A stretch of DNA of 64,000 bases from Micromonospora aurantiaca ATCC 27029 (GTDB lineage Bacteria > Actinomycetota > Actinomycetes > Mycobacteriales > Micromonosporaceae). A program made the position numbers and the translations under genes. The stretch is taken from contig NC_014391.1 of assembly GCF_000145235.1 (NCBI RefSeq), positions 1,736,001 to 1,800,000 on the forward strand. The letters are read 5' to 3'. The notes beneath the pieces are model-generated. The model saw only the letters and a list, made by a program, of their open reading frames with translations. It had not been told where the DNA came from and made no database searches. Each line of letters starts with the position of its first letter. Within the stretch, counting starts at the first letter, position 1. Shown here piece by piece: positions 8,793 to 23,196 of this stretch.

Positions 8793-9881
8793 ATGGCGCT
8801 CTGGCGGATCCGAGCCACGGTGGACGACCGGCCGGGTTACCTGTCGGTGCTCACGGCGAGCCTCGCGTTGCGCGGGGTCAACATCCTCAGCGTGCAGGTG
8901 CACACCACCGAGGCCGGCGCGGTCGACGACTTCCTGGTCGACGCGCCCGAGCAGGTGACCGAGGCGGAGCTGCGGGCCGCCGTGGAGCGGGGCCGGGGCC
9001 GGGACTGCTGGATCGCGCGCAGCGGGGCGCGCGGGCTGGCCGACGAGCCGACCCGGCTGCTCGGGCTCGCCGGGCGGCTGGTGCGAGACCCGGAGGCGAC
9101 CGGCGAGGTGCTGCGCACGCTGCTCGGCGCCGACTCGGTGACCTGGCGTCCGACGCCCGCCACCGCGCCGGGCGGGGTGGGCGGCACCACGATGGTGCTC
9201 GCCGACCCGGCCGGCGGCGCCCACGAACTGCACCGCCGGGAGCCCAGCTTCACCCCGGCCGAGTACGCCCGCGCGCAGGCCCTGGTCGAGCTGGCGGCGA
9301 CACTGGCCCGGCGGGACGCCGACCGGATCACGCTGGTGCTGCCGGACGGCGGTGAGGTGTCGGTGCGGGCCGCGACCGCCGAGGACGTCCCCGGCGTACG
9401 CGACTTGCACGCCGCCTGCTCGGCCCGCAGCCGGCAGCGGCGCTACCTGAGCGGGGCGGCGGACCCGTCGCCGGCCCGGCTGCGCCGGCTGCTGGAACCG
9501 GCGCGGGGCGTGACACTGCTCGCCACGGCGGGCTCCGGCGGGGCGGCGGAGCCGGTCGTGGCGATGGCGAACCTGCTCGGCGAGGGCGACGAGGCCGAGG
9601 CGGCGCTGCTGGTCCGCGACGACTGGCAGCGCCGGGGCCTCGGCTCGGCGCTGCTGCGCCGCCTGGTGGGCCACGCCGACCGGGCCGGATACGCCGCCGT
9701 GCTGCTGCACGTGCAGTCCGAGAACACGCCGATGCTGCGGACGCTGCGCCGGCTGGACCGGCCGGTGGCGATGGAACGCGACGGCGGCGTGCTGACCGCG
9801 ACGCTGCCGCTGGCCGCACGGCCGCCGGCCGAGCCGGCCGCGCGGGCCGGGGTGACGGTGCCGGCACAGCGGTCGAGTTGA
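8793..9881 (+). CDS. ACT domain-GNAT acetyltransferase fusion
   Basis: 362 aa with the ATG at 8793 after GAAGGGAG. Residues 1-50 are an ACT domain (RATVDDRPGYLSVLTASLAL). Residues about 185-335 form a GNAT N-acetyltransferase with the acetyl-CoA loop VRDDWQRRGLGSALLRRL. The architecture suggests a protein acetyltransferase whose activity is tuned by an amino acid; acetyltransferases with amino-acid-binding ACT domains are known in actinomycetes. The target is not evident. It follows another ACT-domain gene by 80 bp and is probably co-transcribed. A 20-residue C-terminal tail is low complexity. Confidence 0.8.
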   Translation: MALWRIRATVDDRPGYLSVLTASLALRGVNILSVQVHTTEAGAVDDFLVDAPEQVTEAELRAAVERGRGRDCWIARSGARGLADEPTRLLGLAGRLVRDPEATGEVLRTLLGADSVTWRPTPATAPGGVGGTTMVLADPAGGAHELHRREPSFTPAEYARAQALVELAATLARRDADRITLVLPDGGEVSVRAATAEDVPGVRDLHAACSARSRQRRYLSGAADPSPARLRRLLEPARGVTLLATAGSGGAAEPVVAMANLLGEGDEAEAALLVRDDWQRRGLGSALLRRLVGHADRAGYAAVLLHVQSENTPMLRTLRRLDRPVAMERDGGVLTATLPLAARPPAEPAARAGVTVPAQRSS

Positions 9882-10014
9882 GCTGACGGCCGCCGGCCGG
9901 ATCCCGGAGGTGCGCCGCAACGGCGCGGCACACCCGAGGGGTACGGCCCGACGGCCGGAACCGGCGCGGTCACGCGCCACCCGGGCCGGCCTCCGATACG
10001 GGGGACGGTGACAC

Positions 10015-10043
10015 GGCGGGGCTCCCGATGCGGGGGCCCCGCC
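10015..10043. terminator. Bidirectional terminator between convergent genes
   Basis: GC-rich inverted repeat GGCGGGGC/GCCCCGCC (10015-10022 and 10036-10043) between the convergent ACT-GNAT gene and the aldehyde dehydrogenase gene. There is no long T tract, as is common in this GC range. Confidence 0.55.
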
Positions 10044-10056
10044 CGTCTGTGTGCGA

Positions 10057-11622
10057 TCAGGTGGCCGGGTAGCTGTTGTAGTCGGGGAAGTTGCCGTAGA
10101 GCCGGCCGTCACCACCGACTGTGACCGCCTGCACGAGCAGGTCGCCGCCGACGAACGCGCCCTTCCAGGACGCGCCCCGGCCGCCGAACGGCTCGTCCCG
10201 GTCGCCCCGGGACCGCGGCTTGTTGATGCCCACCTTGAACGCCTGGAGGTCCACCGCCAGCTTGCCGGCGAGCTCCTCGTCGTCGCAGGCGAGCGACGCG
10301 ACGAGCGCGCCGTTGGAGGCGTTCATCTGGGCCAGCAGCTCGTCGGTGGTGTCCACCACGACGATGGTGTCGACCGGGCCGAACGGCTCGGCGTGCATGA
10401 GGCGGGACCGGCCGGGCGGGGCCAGCAGCACGGCCGGTGCGACGTACGCGGACGTGTCCTGCCCGTCCAGGAACGGTGCGCCGTCGAGCTTGCCGCGGTG
10501 CAGCGGCACGGCGCCGCCGCGTACCGCCTCGTCGACCTTGCGCCGCAGCTCGTCGGCCTTCGCCCCGCTGATCAGCGGCCCGAAGTCCAGCTCGGGCAGC
10601 GGGTCGCCGGCCGACCAGTCGTCGCCGACGGCGAGCGGGTGCCCGAACCGGATCGAGCGGACCACAGGCAGGTACATGTCGAGGAACTCGTCGACCAGGT
10701 CGCGCTGGACCACGAACCGGGGGTACGCGGTGCAGCGCTGCTTGCCGTACTCGAAGCCCTTGCGCAGGTGGGCGGCGAGCGAGTCCCACTGGGAGAAGTT
10801 CCAGATGCCCCAGGCGTTGAGGCCCTCCTGCTCGATGAAGTGCCGCTTGTCGCAGTCGAGCAGCGCGGCGGCGACCTTGCCGCCGTTGGAGCGCCCGCCG
10901 ACGAACGCCACCGCGCCGATCTCCGGTGCGCGGACGAGCACCTCGGACAGTTCCTCGCCGCTGCCGGACAGCAGCGTGGCGGGCAGCCCGGCGCGGCGCA
11001 TCAGCGCGTGCGCGACGGTGAGGCAGACCGCGCCGCCCTGCGACGGGGTCTTGGCGATCACCGCGTTGCCGGCGAGCAGCTGCACCAGCTCGGCGTGCAC
11101 GAGCACGCTCATCGGGTAGTTCCAGGAGGCGATGTTGCTGACCGGGCCGGGCAGCGGCTCCCGCCCGTCGGCGAGCATCCGCTCGATCTCCTGCGCGTAC
11201 CAGCGCACGCCGTCCAGCGCGCGGTCCACGTCGGCGCAGGCCAGGCGCCACGGCTTGCCGATCTCCCAGACCAGCAGCAGGGCGAGCAGGTCGCGGTGTG
11301 CGGTGAGCGCGTCGAGGGCGTCGGTGACCCGGGCGACGCGCTCGGCCAGCGGGGTCCGTGCCCACTCCCGGTGCGCGTCGGCGGCGTGGGCGACGGCGGC
11401 GCGGGCCGTCTCGGCGTCGAGCCGGGCGAGGTTCACCAGCACCGTGTTGTCCACCGGGGTCCGTACGGCGGTGGGCGTGCCGAGCGCGCGCCAATCGCCC
11501 TGGACGAGGTTGTGCAGCGTCGTGGTGCCGTCGGGGCCGGTGCCGAACGCCTCGGGCGTGGCGGCCACCGCCCGGGCGAGGGTGTCGGACCAGGAGGTGC
11601 CCTCGGCGAGTCGTAGAGCCAT
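10057..11622 (-). CDS. NAD(P)-dependent aldehyde dehydrogenase family protein
   Basis: 521 aa from the ATG at 11620-11622 (MALRLAEGTSW). The frame stays open far upstream, but that part is antisense to the GH9 gene and is not coding. It has the aldehyde dehydrogenase fold: substrate region NYPMSVLVHAELVQLLAGNAVIAKTP, a glutamate in FIEQEGLNAWG and the likely catalytic cysteine in YGKQRCTAYPRF. The GGRSNGGK loop stands where the usual GSTxxG motif is, a moderate departure. It oxidises an aldehyde to an acid in the cytoplasm; the substrate cannot be told. It is transcribed alone. Confidence 0.85.
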   Translation of the reverse strand: MALRLAEGTSWSDTLARAVAATPEAFGTGPDGTTTLHNLVQGDWRALGTPTAVRTPVDNTVLVNLARLDAETARAAVAHAADAHREWARTPLAERVARVTDALDALTAHRDLLALLLVWEIGKPWRLACADVDRALDGVRWYAQEIERMLADGREPLPGPVSNIASWNYPMSVLVHAELVQLLAGNAVIAKTPSQGGAVCLTVAHALMRRAGLPATLLSGSGEELSEVLVRAPEIGAVAFVGGRSNGGKVAAALLDCDKRHFIEQEGLNAWGIWNFSQWDSLAAHLRKGFEYGKQRCTAYPRFVVQRDLVDEFLDMYLPVVRSIRFGHPLAVGDDWSAGDPLPELDFGPLISGAKADELRRKVDEAVRGGAVPLHRGKLDGAPFLDGQDTSAYVAPAVLLAPPGRSRLMHAEPFGPVDTIVVVDTTDELLAQMNASNGALVASLACDDEELAGKLAVDLQAFKVGINKPRSRGDRDEPFGGRGASWKGAFVGGDLLVQAVTVGGDGRLYGNFPDYNSYPAT

Positions 11623-11893
11623 CGCGATCTCCTCAGTGTCGTCCGGGGAGCGGCGGCGTCGATGGCACCGCAGGTGAGGCGTACTGTCCCGCGGGCCGGA
11701 GCGGCCGGGCAACCGTACGCTCGTATGCCAGGACGGCCGCGCCGCCGACGACGCCCCGGCGGCTGCATTCACCACCGTGACGATGCCGCTGAGCTGGGAC
11801 CGAACACGCTCTATATTGACAAGTATCGATGGTGTGATCCAGCTCCCGATGGTTACCCGTGAGTACGCCCGGGTGGCCCGGATCGGCGCGCTC

Positions 11894-14925
<3,032 letters not shown>

Positions 14926-14935
14926 CCGCCGAGGC

Positions 14936-17563
<2,628 letters not shown>

Positions 17564-17583
17564 GCGCCACACCGTACGAGGAA

Positions 17584-17622
17584 GGCGTGCCCGGCACCCG
17601 TGCGGTGCCGGGCACGCCCTTT
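17584..17622 (+). terminator. Rho-independent terminator after xylanase gene
   Basis: Perfect 15-bp stem (17584-17598 and 17604-17618) with a 5-nt loop, followed by CTTT. Confidence 0.85.
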
Positions 17623-17679
17623 CCGGTGGGCCGGCCCGGCCGGCGGGCGGACGGCGCCGACCCGGGGCAAGCTGAGTCG

Positions 17680-18210
17680 GTGGAGCGCATGCTGCTGACC
17701 GTCGGGCACGGGGCCGCCCACCGGGACCAGCTCGGGGACCTGCTGGCCGGCGCGGCTGTCACCCTGATCGTGGACGTGCGCCGCTACCCGGCCAGCCGGA
17801 CCAACCCGGACGTCCGCCGCGAGGCCCTGGAGCACTGGCTGCCCGAACGGGGCATCGGCTACCGCTGGGAACCGCGCCTCGGCGGCCGCCGGCACGTCCG
17901 CGCCGGCGAGCCGGAACCGGACACGTGGTGGACGGTCGCGGCCTTCCGGGCGTACGCCGCGTACACCCGCACGCCCGACTTCGACGCGGCACTCGACGAG
18001 GTGCTGGCCGACGCCGCCCGGGAGACCACAGCCGTGATGTGCAGCGAGAGCGTCTGGTGGCGCTGCCACCGGCGGCTGATCGCCGACGTCGCCGTGCTCG
18101 GCCGCGGAGTGCCGGTGTCGCACCTCATGCCGGACGGCCGGCTCAGCCCGCACCGGCCCGCCGAGGGCGCCCGCCGGCTGCCCGACGGGCACCTGCTCTG
18201 GGCCGGCTGA
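17680..18210 (+). CDS. DUF488 family protein
   Basis: About 176 aa from the GTG at 17680 (VERMLLTVGHG); the ATG at 17689 is an equally possible start. Earlier starts lie before the xylanase terminator. The N-terminal LLTVGHG, IVDVRRYP and C-terminal MCSESVWWRCHRRLIAD stretches are characteristic of DUF488 proteins. Members of the family are widespread and lack a settled function; the conserved Cys and Arg suggest a catalytic pocket. It converges on the GNAT gene with only one base between stops. Confidence 0.75.
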   Translation: MERMLLTVGHGAAHRDQLGDLLAGAAVTLIVDVRRYPASRTNPDVRREALEHWLPERGIGYRWEPRLGGRRHVRAGEPEPDTWWTVAAFRAYAAYTRTPDFDAALDEVLADAARETTAVMCSESVWWRCHRRLIADVAVLGRGVPVSHLMPDGRLSPHRPAEGARRLPDGHLLWAG

Positions 18211-18211
18211 C

Positions 18212-18718
18212 TCAGCCGGCCAGGTCCTCGGCGAGCAGGTCCATCAGCAGCGCGTCGTGCCAGCGCCCGTCCGCGCCGCGCTCGTAGCGGCGCATGATGC
18301 CCACCGGACGGAACCCCACCTTCGCGTACGCCCGGATCGCCGCCGTGTTCGCCGCCGCCGGGTCGATGGTGAACCGGTGGTGGCCGTACTCGTCGATCAG
18401 GTGCCGGACCAGCGTGCGGATCGCGTCGCCGCCCAGCCCCGAGCCGCGTACCGCCGGGTCGAGGAAGACGTCCAGGCTGGCGTGGCGGTAGTCCGGGTCG
18501 GTCTCGGCGTACCACTGGATCGCGCCGACCAGCTTGCCGTCGTGCTCGACGGCGTAGATCGTCACCGAGTCGTCGGCCAGGTCCGCCCGGACCGACGCGG
18601 CCAGGTCGTCACCGCCGCGCCACCAGCGGCGCACCTCGGGGGTGGCCCGGATCGCGGCCAGGGCGGGCACGTCGGCGTCGGTCACCGGCCGCAGCGTCAC
18701 CGCCCGCCCGCGCAGCAC
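18212..18718 (-). CDS. GNAT family N-acetyltransferase
   Basis: 168 aa from the GTG at 18716-18718, 3 bp after the bsaP stop, so it probably belongs to the bioB-bsaP transcript. GNAT fold: LRPVTDADVPALAAIRATPEV at the N terminus and the acetyl-CoA loop DPAVRGSGLGGDAIRTL. The C-terminal NTAAIRAYAKVGFRPVGIMR resembles the AAC(6')/RimJ-like branch. The substrate is unknown. A drug-modifying role cannot be ruled out, but no motif demands it. Confidence 0.8.
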   Translation of the reverse strand: MLRGRAVTLRPVTDADVPALAAIRATPEVRRWWRGGDDLAASVRADLADDSVTIYAVEHDGKLVGAIQWYAETDPDYRHASLDVFLDPAVRGSGLGGDAIRTLVRHLIDEYGHHRFTIDPAAANTAAIRAYAKVGFRPVGIMRRYERGADGRWHDALLMDLLAEDLAG

Positions 18719-18721
18719 GCC

Positions 18722-18937
18722 TCAGCCCCGCCGCTCGCCGTGCTCGACGCAGACCGCCGACCAGCCGGACGGTACGACCTGCACCTTCATCCGCCGCCGG
18801 CAGGACGCGCACCAGCGCGGCGGCTCCCACGCGCGGGCCGCCTCGCACGCCGGGTGCGGCCCGGCCGCCACCGACTCGCCGCACCTGTCGCACCAGAGCG
18901 CGGCGGGAGCCGCCGTGGCGGGGGAGGATTCGGTCAC
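18722..18937 (-). CDS. bsaP: Biotin synthase auxiliary protein BsaP
   Basis: 71-aa cysteine-rich protein from the GTG at 18935-18937, beginning 7 bp after the bioB stop. Cysteines are at 16, 19, 31, 43, 46 and 63, with two CxxC pairs (WCDRCG and WCASCR). Actinobacterial BsaP proteins are about this size, sit directly after bioB and are needed for biotin synthase activity, probably by handling its iron-sulfur clusters. The call rests on position, size and the cysteine pattern. Confidence 0.75.
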   Translation of the reverse strand: MTESSPATAAPAALWCDRCGESVAAGPHPACEAARAWEPPRWCASCRRRMKVQVVPSGWSAVCVEHGERRG

Positions 18938-18944
18938 CGCTGCC

Positions 18945-19940
18945 TCACAGGGTCGCCGAGAGCGCCTTCACCGGCATCTTCAGGTCTTCCAGCAGCTTCA
19001 GGTCGGCCGTGGCGGGCCGCCCCAGCGTGGTCAGGTAGTTGCCGACGATCACCGCGTTGATGCCGCCCAGCAGACCGTCGCGGGTGCCGAGGTCACCGAG
19101 GGTCAGCTCGCGGCCGCCCGCGTACCGCAGGATGGTGCGCGGCATGGCCAGCCGGAACGCGGCGATGGCGCGCAGCGCGTCCTTGCCCTCCACCACCGGG
19201 CGGTCACCCAGCGGCGTGCCGGGGCGCGGGTTGAGGAAGTTCAGCGGCACCTCGTGCGGGTCCAGCTCGGCGAGCTGCGCGGCGAACTCGGCCCGCTGCT
19301 CGACCGTCTCGCCGAGGCCGAGGATGCCGCCGCAGCAGACCTCCATGCCGGACTCGCGGACCATCCGCAGCGTCTCCCAGCGCTCCTCCCACGAGTGCGT
19401 GGTGACCACGTTCGGGAAGTAGGAGCGGCAGGTCTCCAGGTTGTGGTTGTAGCGGTGCACGCCCATCTCGACCAGCTCGTCGACCTGCTCCTTGGTGAGC
19501 ATGCCGAGCGAGGCGGCGACCTGGATGTCGACAGCGGCGCGGATGGCGGCGACGCCCTCGCGCATCTGCTTCATCAGCCGGGCGTCCGGGCCGCGCACGG
19601 CGGCCACGATGCAGAACTCGGTCGCCCCGGTCGCGGCGGTCTGCTTCGCGGCCTCGACCAGCGCCGGGATGTCCAGCCAGACCGAGCGCACCGGCGAGGT
19701 GAACAGACCGGACTGCGAGCAGAAGTGGCAGTCCTCCGGGCAGCCGCCGGTCTTCAGCGAGACGATGCCCTCGACCTCGACCTCCGGACCGCACCAGCGC
19801 ATCCGGACCTCGTGGGCGAGCTGGAGCGCGGCGGGCAGGTGCTCGTCGGGAAGGTTCAGCACCGCGAGGACACCGGCCTCGTCGAGGCCGACGCCGTTGC
19901 CCAGCACCCGCTCCCGGGCCTGGTCGAGGATCTCTGGCAT
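18945..19940 (-). CDS. bioB: Biotin synthase BioB
   Basis: 331 aa from the ATG at 19938-19940 ([12 protein letters not shown]); the frame extends further upstream without support. It is a radical SAM enzyme with the CxxxCxxC cluster at C67, C71, C74 ([14 protein letters not shown]), YNHNLET, and the later CGGILGLGE and [11 protein letters not shown] motifs. It inserts sulfur into dethiobiotin as the last step of biotin synthesis. It heads a bioB-bsaP-GNAT transcript divergent from bioF-bioD. TAGGTT 7 bp before the ATG could be a -10 of a leaderless promoter, but no good -35 was seen. Confidence 0.95.
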   Translation of the reverse strand: MPEILDQARERVLGNGVGLDEAGVLAVLNLPDEHLPAALQLAHEVRMRWCGPEVEVEGIVSLKTGGCPEDCHFCSQSGLFTSPVRSVWLDIPALVEAAKQTAATGATEFCIVAAVRGPDARLMKQMREGVAAIRAAVDIQVAASLGMLTKEQVDELVEMGVHRYNHNLETCRSYFPNVVTTHSWEERWETLRMVRESGMEVCCGGILGLGETVEQRAEFAAQLAELDPHEVPLNFLNPRPGTPLGDRPVVEGKDALRAIAAFRLAMPRTILRYAGGRELTLGDLGTRDGLLGGINAVIVGNYLTTLGRPATADLKLLEDLKMPVKALSATL

Positions 19941-20100
19941 GGCTCGTAACCTAACAGGCCACCGTGAACGCGGGAAACACCGCCGCCGGCCCTCCGGCGA
20001 GCCGGGACCGCGCCACGCCGGGGCCGCCGGGGCGGGTGGTAACTTCGCCCCGCGGAAGCGCCCGGCGTGGGGCGTGAAGTCGGCGGGAGGGGACGGCACG

Positions 20101-21237
20101 GTGGCGGACTGGCTGGCGGCCCTGGACCGCCGCGCCGAGCTGCGGGCCCGGGCGGGGCTGACCCGCACGCTGCGCCCCCGCGCCGCCGACGACGCCGTGG
20201 TCGACCTGGCCGGAAACGACTACCTCGGCCTGGCCACCCACCCGGAGGTCACCGCCGCCGCAGCAGAGGCCCTGTCCGCGTACGGGCTGGGCGCCACCGG
20301 GTCGCGTCTGGTGCGCGGGTCCACCGACGCGCACCACGCGCTGGAGGACGACCTGGCCGGCTGGCTCGGCGTCGACCGGGCGCTGGTGTTCTCCTCCGGA
20401 TACCTGGCCAACCTCGCCGCCGTCCGGGGACTGACCCAGCCGCGGACGCTGCTCGTCTCCGACGCCCACAACCACGCCTCGCTGATCGACGGCTGCCGGA
20501 TCTCCGGCGCCGAGACGCTCGTGACGCCGCACGCCGACGTCGCAGCGGTGGCCGCGGCGCTCGCCGCCGCGCCGGGCCGCCCGGCGGTGGTGGTGACCGA
20601 GTCGGTCTTCTCCGTCGACGGCGACCTCGCCCCGCTCGCGGAGCTGCACGCGGTGGCCCGCCGCCACGGCGCGCTGCTGCTCGTCGACGACGCGCACGCG
20701 CTCGGCGTCACCGGCCCGGCCGGAGCCGGCGGGGTCGCCGCCGCCGGGCTCGCCGGCGCGCCCGACGTGGTGGTCACCGCGACGCTGTCCAAGGCGCTCG
20801 GCGGGGCCGGCGGCGTGGTCGCCGGGCCGGCCGAGTTCGTCCGCCACCTGGTGGAGACCGGCCGCACGTTCATCTTCGACACCGCGCCGCCGCCCGCGGT
20901 GGTGGCCGGGGTCCGCGCCGCGGTGCGCCTGGCCCGCGACGGCGACGCGCTGCGCGCCGAGCTGGCCGACCGGGTCGCCGCGGCGGTGCGCCGGCTCGGC
21001 GCGGCCGGGCTGGCCGTGTCCGCCCCGGACGGCGCCGTGATCTCGGTGACCGCGCCCGGCCCGCAGGAGGCGACCGCCTGGGCCGCCGCCTGCCGGGAAC
21101 ACGGTGTGGCGGTCGGCTGCTTCCGTCCCCCGTCCACGCCGGACAGCCGCTCCCGGCTGCGGCTCACCGTCAGCGCCGGGGTGGACCGGGCCGGCTTCGA
21201 CCGGGCCCTGGACGTGATCGTGGAGTGTGCGCCATGA
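20101..21237 (+). CDS. bioF: 8-amino-7-oxononanoate synthase BioF
   Basis: 378 aa from the GTG at 20101, preceded by GGGAGGGG; the long upstream extension is antisense to bioB and not coding. Alpha-oxoamine synthase of fold type [31 protein letters not shown] and the PLP lysine K231 in TLSKALGG. It condenses pimeloyl thioester with alanine, the first committed step of biotin ring formation. Its stop overlaps the bioD start (ATGA). Confidence 0.93.
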   Translation: MADWLAALDRRAELRARAGLTRTLRPRAADDAVVDLAGNDYLGLATHPEVTAAAAEALSAYGLGATGSRLVRGSTDAHHALEDDLAGWLGVDRALVFSSGYLANLAAVRGLTQPRTLLVSDAHNHASLIDGCRISGAETLVTPHADVAAVAAALAAAPGRPAVVVTESVFSVDGDLAPLAELHAVARRHGALLLVDDAHALGVTGPAGAGGVAAAGLAGAPDVVVTATLSKALGGAGGVVAGPAEFVRHLVETGRTFIFDTAPPPAVVAGVRAAVRLARDGDALRAELADRVAAAVRRLGAAGLAVSAPDGAVISVTAPGPQEATAWAAACREHGVAVGCFRPPSTPDSRSRLRLTVSAGVDRAGFDRALDVIVECAP

Positions 21238-21962
21238 GCCTCGGCGACGCCTGGACCGGGCCGGTGCTGGTGACCGGCACCGACACCGAGGTCGGCAAGA
21301 CAGTGGTGACCGCCGCCGTCGCCGCCGCCGCGCAGGCGGCCGGCCTGCGGGTCGCGGTGGTCAAGCCCGGCCAGACGGGTACGGCGACGGGAGAGCCCGG
21401 CGACGTCGACTCGGTGACCCGGCTGGCCGCCCCGCTGACCGGCCGGACGCTGGCGAGCTACCCCGATCCGCTGGCCCCGCTGGCCGCGGCCCGGGTGGCG
21501 GAGCTGCCGCCGCTGGAGCTGTACAACGCGGTCGACGCGATCCGCGAGGAGGCGGACAAGCACGATCTGGTGCTCGTCGAGGGCGCGGGCGGGCTGCTCG
21601 TACCGATGGGGTTGCGCCCGTCCGGCGAGCCGTGGACGGTGGCCGATCTGGCGGTGTCGCTCGGCGCGCCCGCGGTGGTGGTGGCGCGGGCCGGGCTCGG
21701 CACGCTCAACCACACCGCGCTGACGCTGGAGGCGCTGGAGCGGCGGGCCGTCCCGGCCGGCGTGGTGATCGGGGCCTGGCCGACCGAACCGGAACTGGTG
21801 CACTGGCTCAACCTGTCCGAGTTGCTGCCGAACCTGCTCGGCGCGGTACCGGCCGGCGCGGGCGGGATGGACCCGGGCGTGTTCCGCCGGTCCGCGCCCG
21901 GCTGGCTCACCCCCGCCCTGTACGGCGTGCTCGACGACTGGCGGGCCTGGGCCGAGGAGTAA
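21234..21962 (+). CDS. bioD: Dethiobiotin synthetase BioD
   Basis: 242 aa; ATG at 21234 overlaps the bioF stop by four bases. P-loop GTDTEVGKT (residues 15-23), DVDSVTR metal/substrate region and the VEGAGGLLVPM motif identify the ATP-dependent carboxylase that forms the ureido ring of dethiobiotin. bioA (DAPA transaminase) is not in the window, so the pathway is completed elsewhere. A Micromonospora-type repeat lies immediately after the stop. Confidence 0.93.
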   Translation: MSLGDAWTGPVLVTGTDTEVGKTVVTAAVAAAAQAAGLRVAVVKPGQTGTATGEPGDVDSVTRLAAPLTGRTLASYPDPLAPLAAARVAELPPLELYNAVDAIREEADKHDLVLVEGAGGLLVPMGLRPSGEPWTVADLAVSLGAPAVVVARAGLGTLNHTALTLEALERRAVPAGVVIGAWPTEPELVHWLNLSELLPNLLGAVPAGAGGMDPGVFRRSAPGWLTPALYGVLDDWRAWAEE

Positions 21963-22015
21963 GGAAGGGCCCCTTCTTAACGCCTCCGGTAGAGGAAGGG
22001 CCCCCTGTTAACACC
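21963..22015. repeat. Interspersed GGAAGGGCCCC..TTAAC repeat, copy 1
   Basis: Two units, GGAAGGGCCCCTTCTTAACG (from 21963) and GGAAGGGCCCCCTGTTAACA (from 21994), with a 31-bp period, between the convergent bioD and P450 genes. The self-complementary GGGCCC core could also act as a terminator. A second copy lies inside the GH36 gene (56596-56647). Confidence 0.75.
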
Positions 22016-22023
22016 CGCAGGGC

Positions 22024-23187
22024 TCAGGCGCGGCGGACCACGAACGCGTCCGGCATCCGGAAGGTGAGGTTGTCCGGGCACCACGGTGGACGGACGACTG
22101 TCACGTCGTCGAGCAGCGTGGCGGCCTCGGCGACCACCACCGCGGCCTCCATCCGGGCCAGCTGCGCGCCGACGCAGCGGTGCGGCCCGGCGCCGAACGC
22201 CAGGTGCCGCCGCGAGCCGGGCTGCCCGGGGCGGAACTCGCCCGGTGCGTCCACCACGGCCGGGTCGCGGCCGGCGCGGGCCAGCCACGCCACCACGCTG
22301 GTGCCCGCCGGTACGGGCACCTCGCCGAGCGTGGTGTCGACTGCCGCCACCCGCCGCCAGGTGACGATCGGCGGCTCCAGTCGCAGCCCCTCCTCGACCA
22401 CGTCGTCCACGCCGATCTCACCGGCGCGCAGCCCAGCCCGTACCGCCGTTTCGCCGGACAGCCGGTGCAGCAGCAGGGTGAGGAACTGCGAGGTGGTCTC
22501 CTGACCGGCGACCAGCAGGAAGAACAGCGCCCCGACGACCACGTCGGGGGAGTGCCCCGCCTCGCGCAGCCGCGCGGCGAGCCCGCCTCCGGTGGCGGCG
22601 AACTCCCGCAGCACGGTGTGGAACCGGCCCACCTCGGCGACGAGCGCGAGCTGCCGGGCGGAGTCCAGCGGCGCCCAGAACAGCTCCAGCGCGGCCCGGG
22701 CGAAGTCCTTCACCGCGCCGACCGGGGCCCCCGGCAGCTCGACCAGCCGGGCCAGCACCAGCAGCGGCAGGTCGGCGGCGAGACCCGCATACAGGTCGAC
22801 CGGGCGGCCCGCGTCCAGCGCCGCCGCCAGGCCCGCCACCCGCTCCCGGACCAGCCCGGTCAGCCACCGGCGCTGGGCGTCCACCCGGTGCGGGTGCAGC
22901 GCGTCGGCCACGATGCCGCGGATCTCCGGGTGGCTCGCGCCGCCGTTGTTCGCCAGCGTCGGCGGCAGCCGGAACCGGTGCCCGGCGAGTACCCGCAGCG
23001 CGGCCACCGGGATCGGGGTGACCGCGTCGAGCGCGTTGTCCGGCCGGAACGTCACCGGGTCGGTGAGCAGCCTGCGTACGAGCGCGTGCCGGGTCACCAC
23101 CAGGTGCGGCACGCCGACGTGGTCGACAACGGTGGCCGCGTCGGGCCACGGCCCGTCGACGGACTCCCCCCAGCCCCGGAACAGCAC
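22024..23187 (-). CDS. Cytochrome P450
   Basis: 387-aa soluble P450 with oxygen-binding AGQETT (227-232), ExxR at E266-R269 (EEGLR) and the heme loop FGAGPHRCVG with ligand C338. It needs ferredoxin partners, none of which are adjacent. It lies 9 bp downstream of a methyltransferase gene and is probably co-transcribed with it. It converges on the biotin gene bioD. A BioI-like role in pimelate supply is conceivable only from position; secondary metabolism is equally possible, although no other pathway genes are present. Confidence 0.9.
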   Translation of the reverse strand: MLFRGWGESVDGPWPDAATVVDHVGVPHLVVTRHALVRRLLTDPVTFRPDNALDAVTPIPVAALRVLAGHRFRLPPTLANNGGASHPEIRGIVADALHPHRVDAQRRWLTGLVRERVAGLAAALDAGRPVDLYAGLAADLPLLVLARLVELPGAPVGAVKDFARAALELFWAPLDSARQLALVAEVGRFHTVLREFAATGGGLAARLREAGHSPDVVVGALFFLLVAGQETTSQFLTLLLHRLSGETAVRAGLRAGEIGVDDVVEEGLRLEPPIVTWRRVAAVDTTLGEVPVPAGTSVVAWLARAGRDPAVVDAPGEFRPGQPGSRRHLAFGAGPHRCVGAQLARMEAAVVVAEAATLLDDVTVVRPPWCPDNLTFRMPDAFVVRRA

Positions 23188-23196
23188 GCGGTAACG

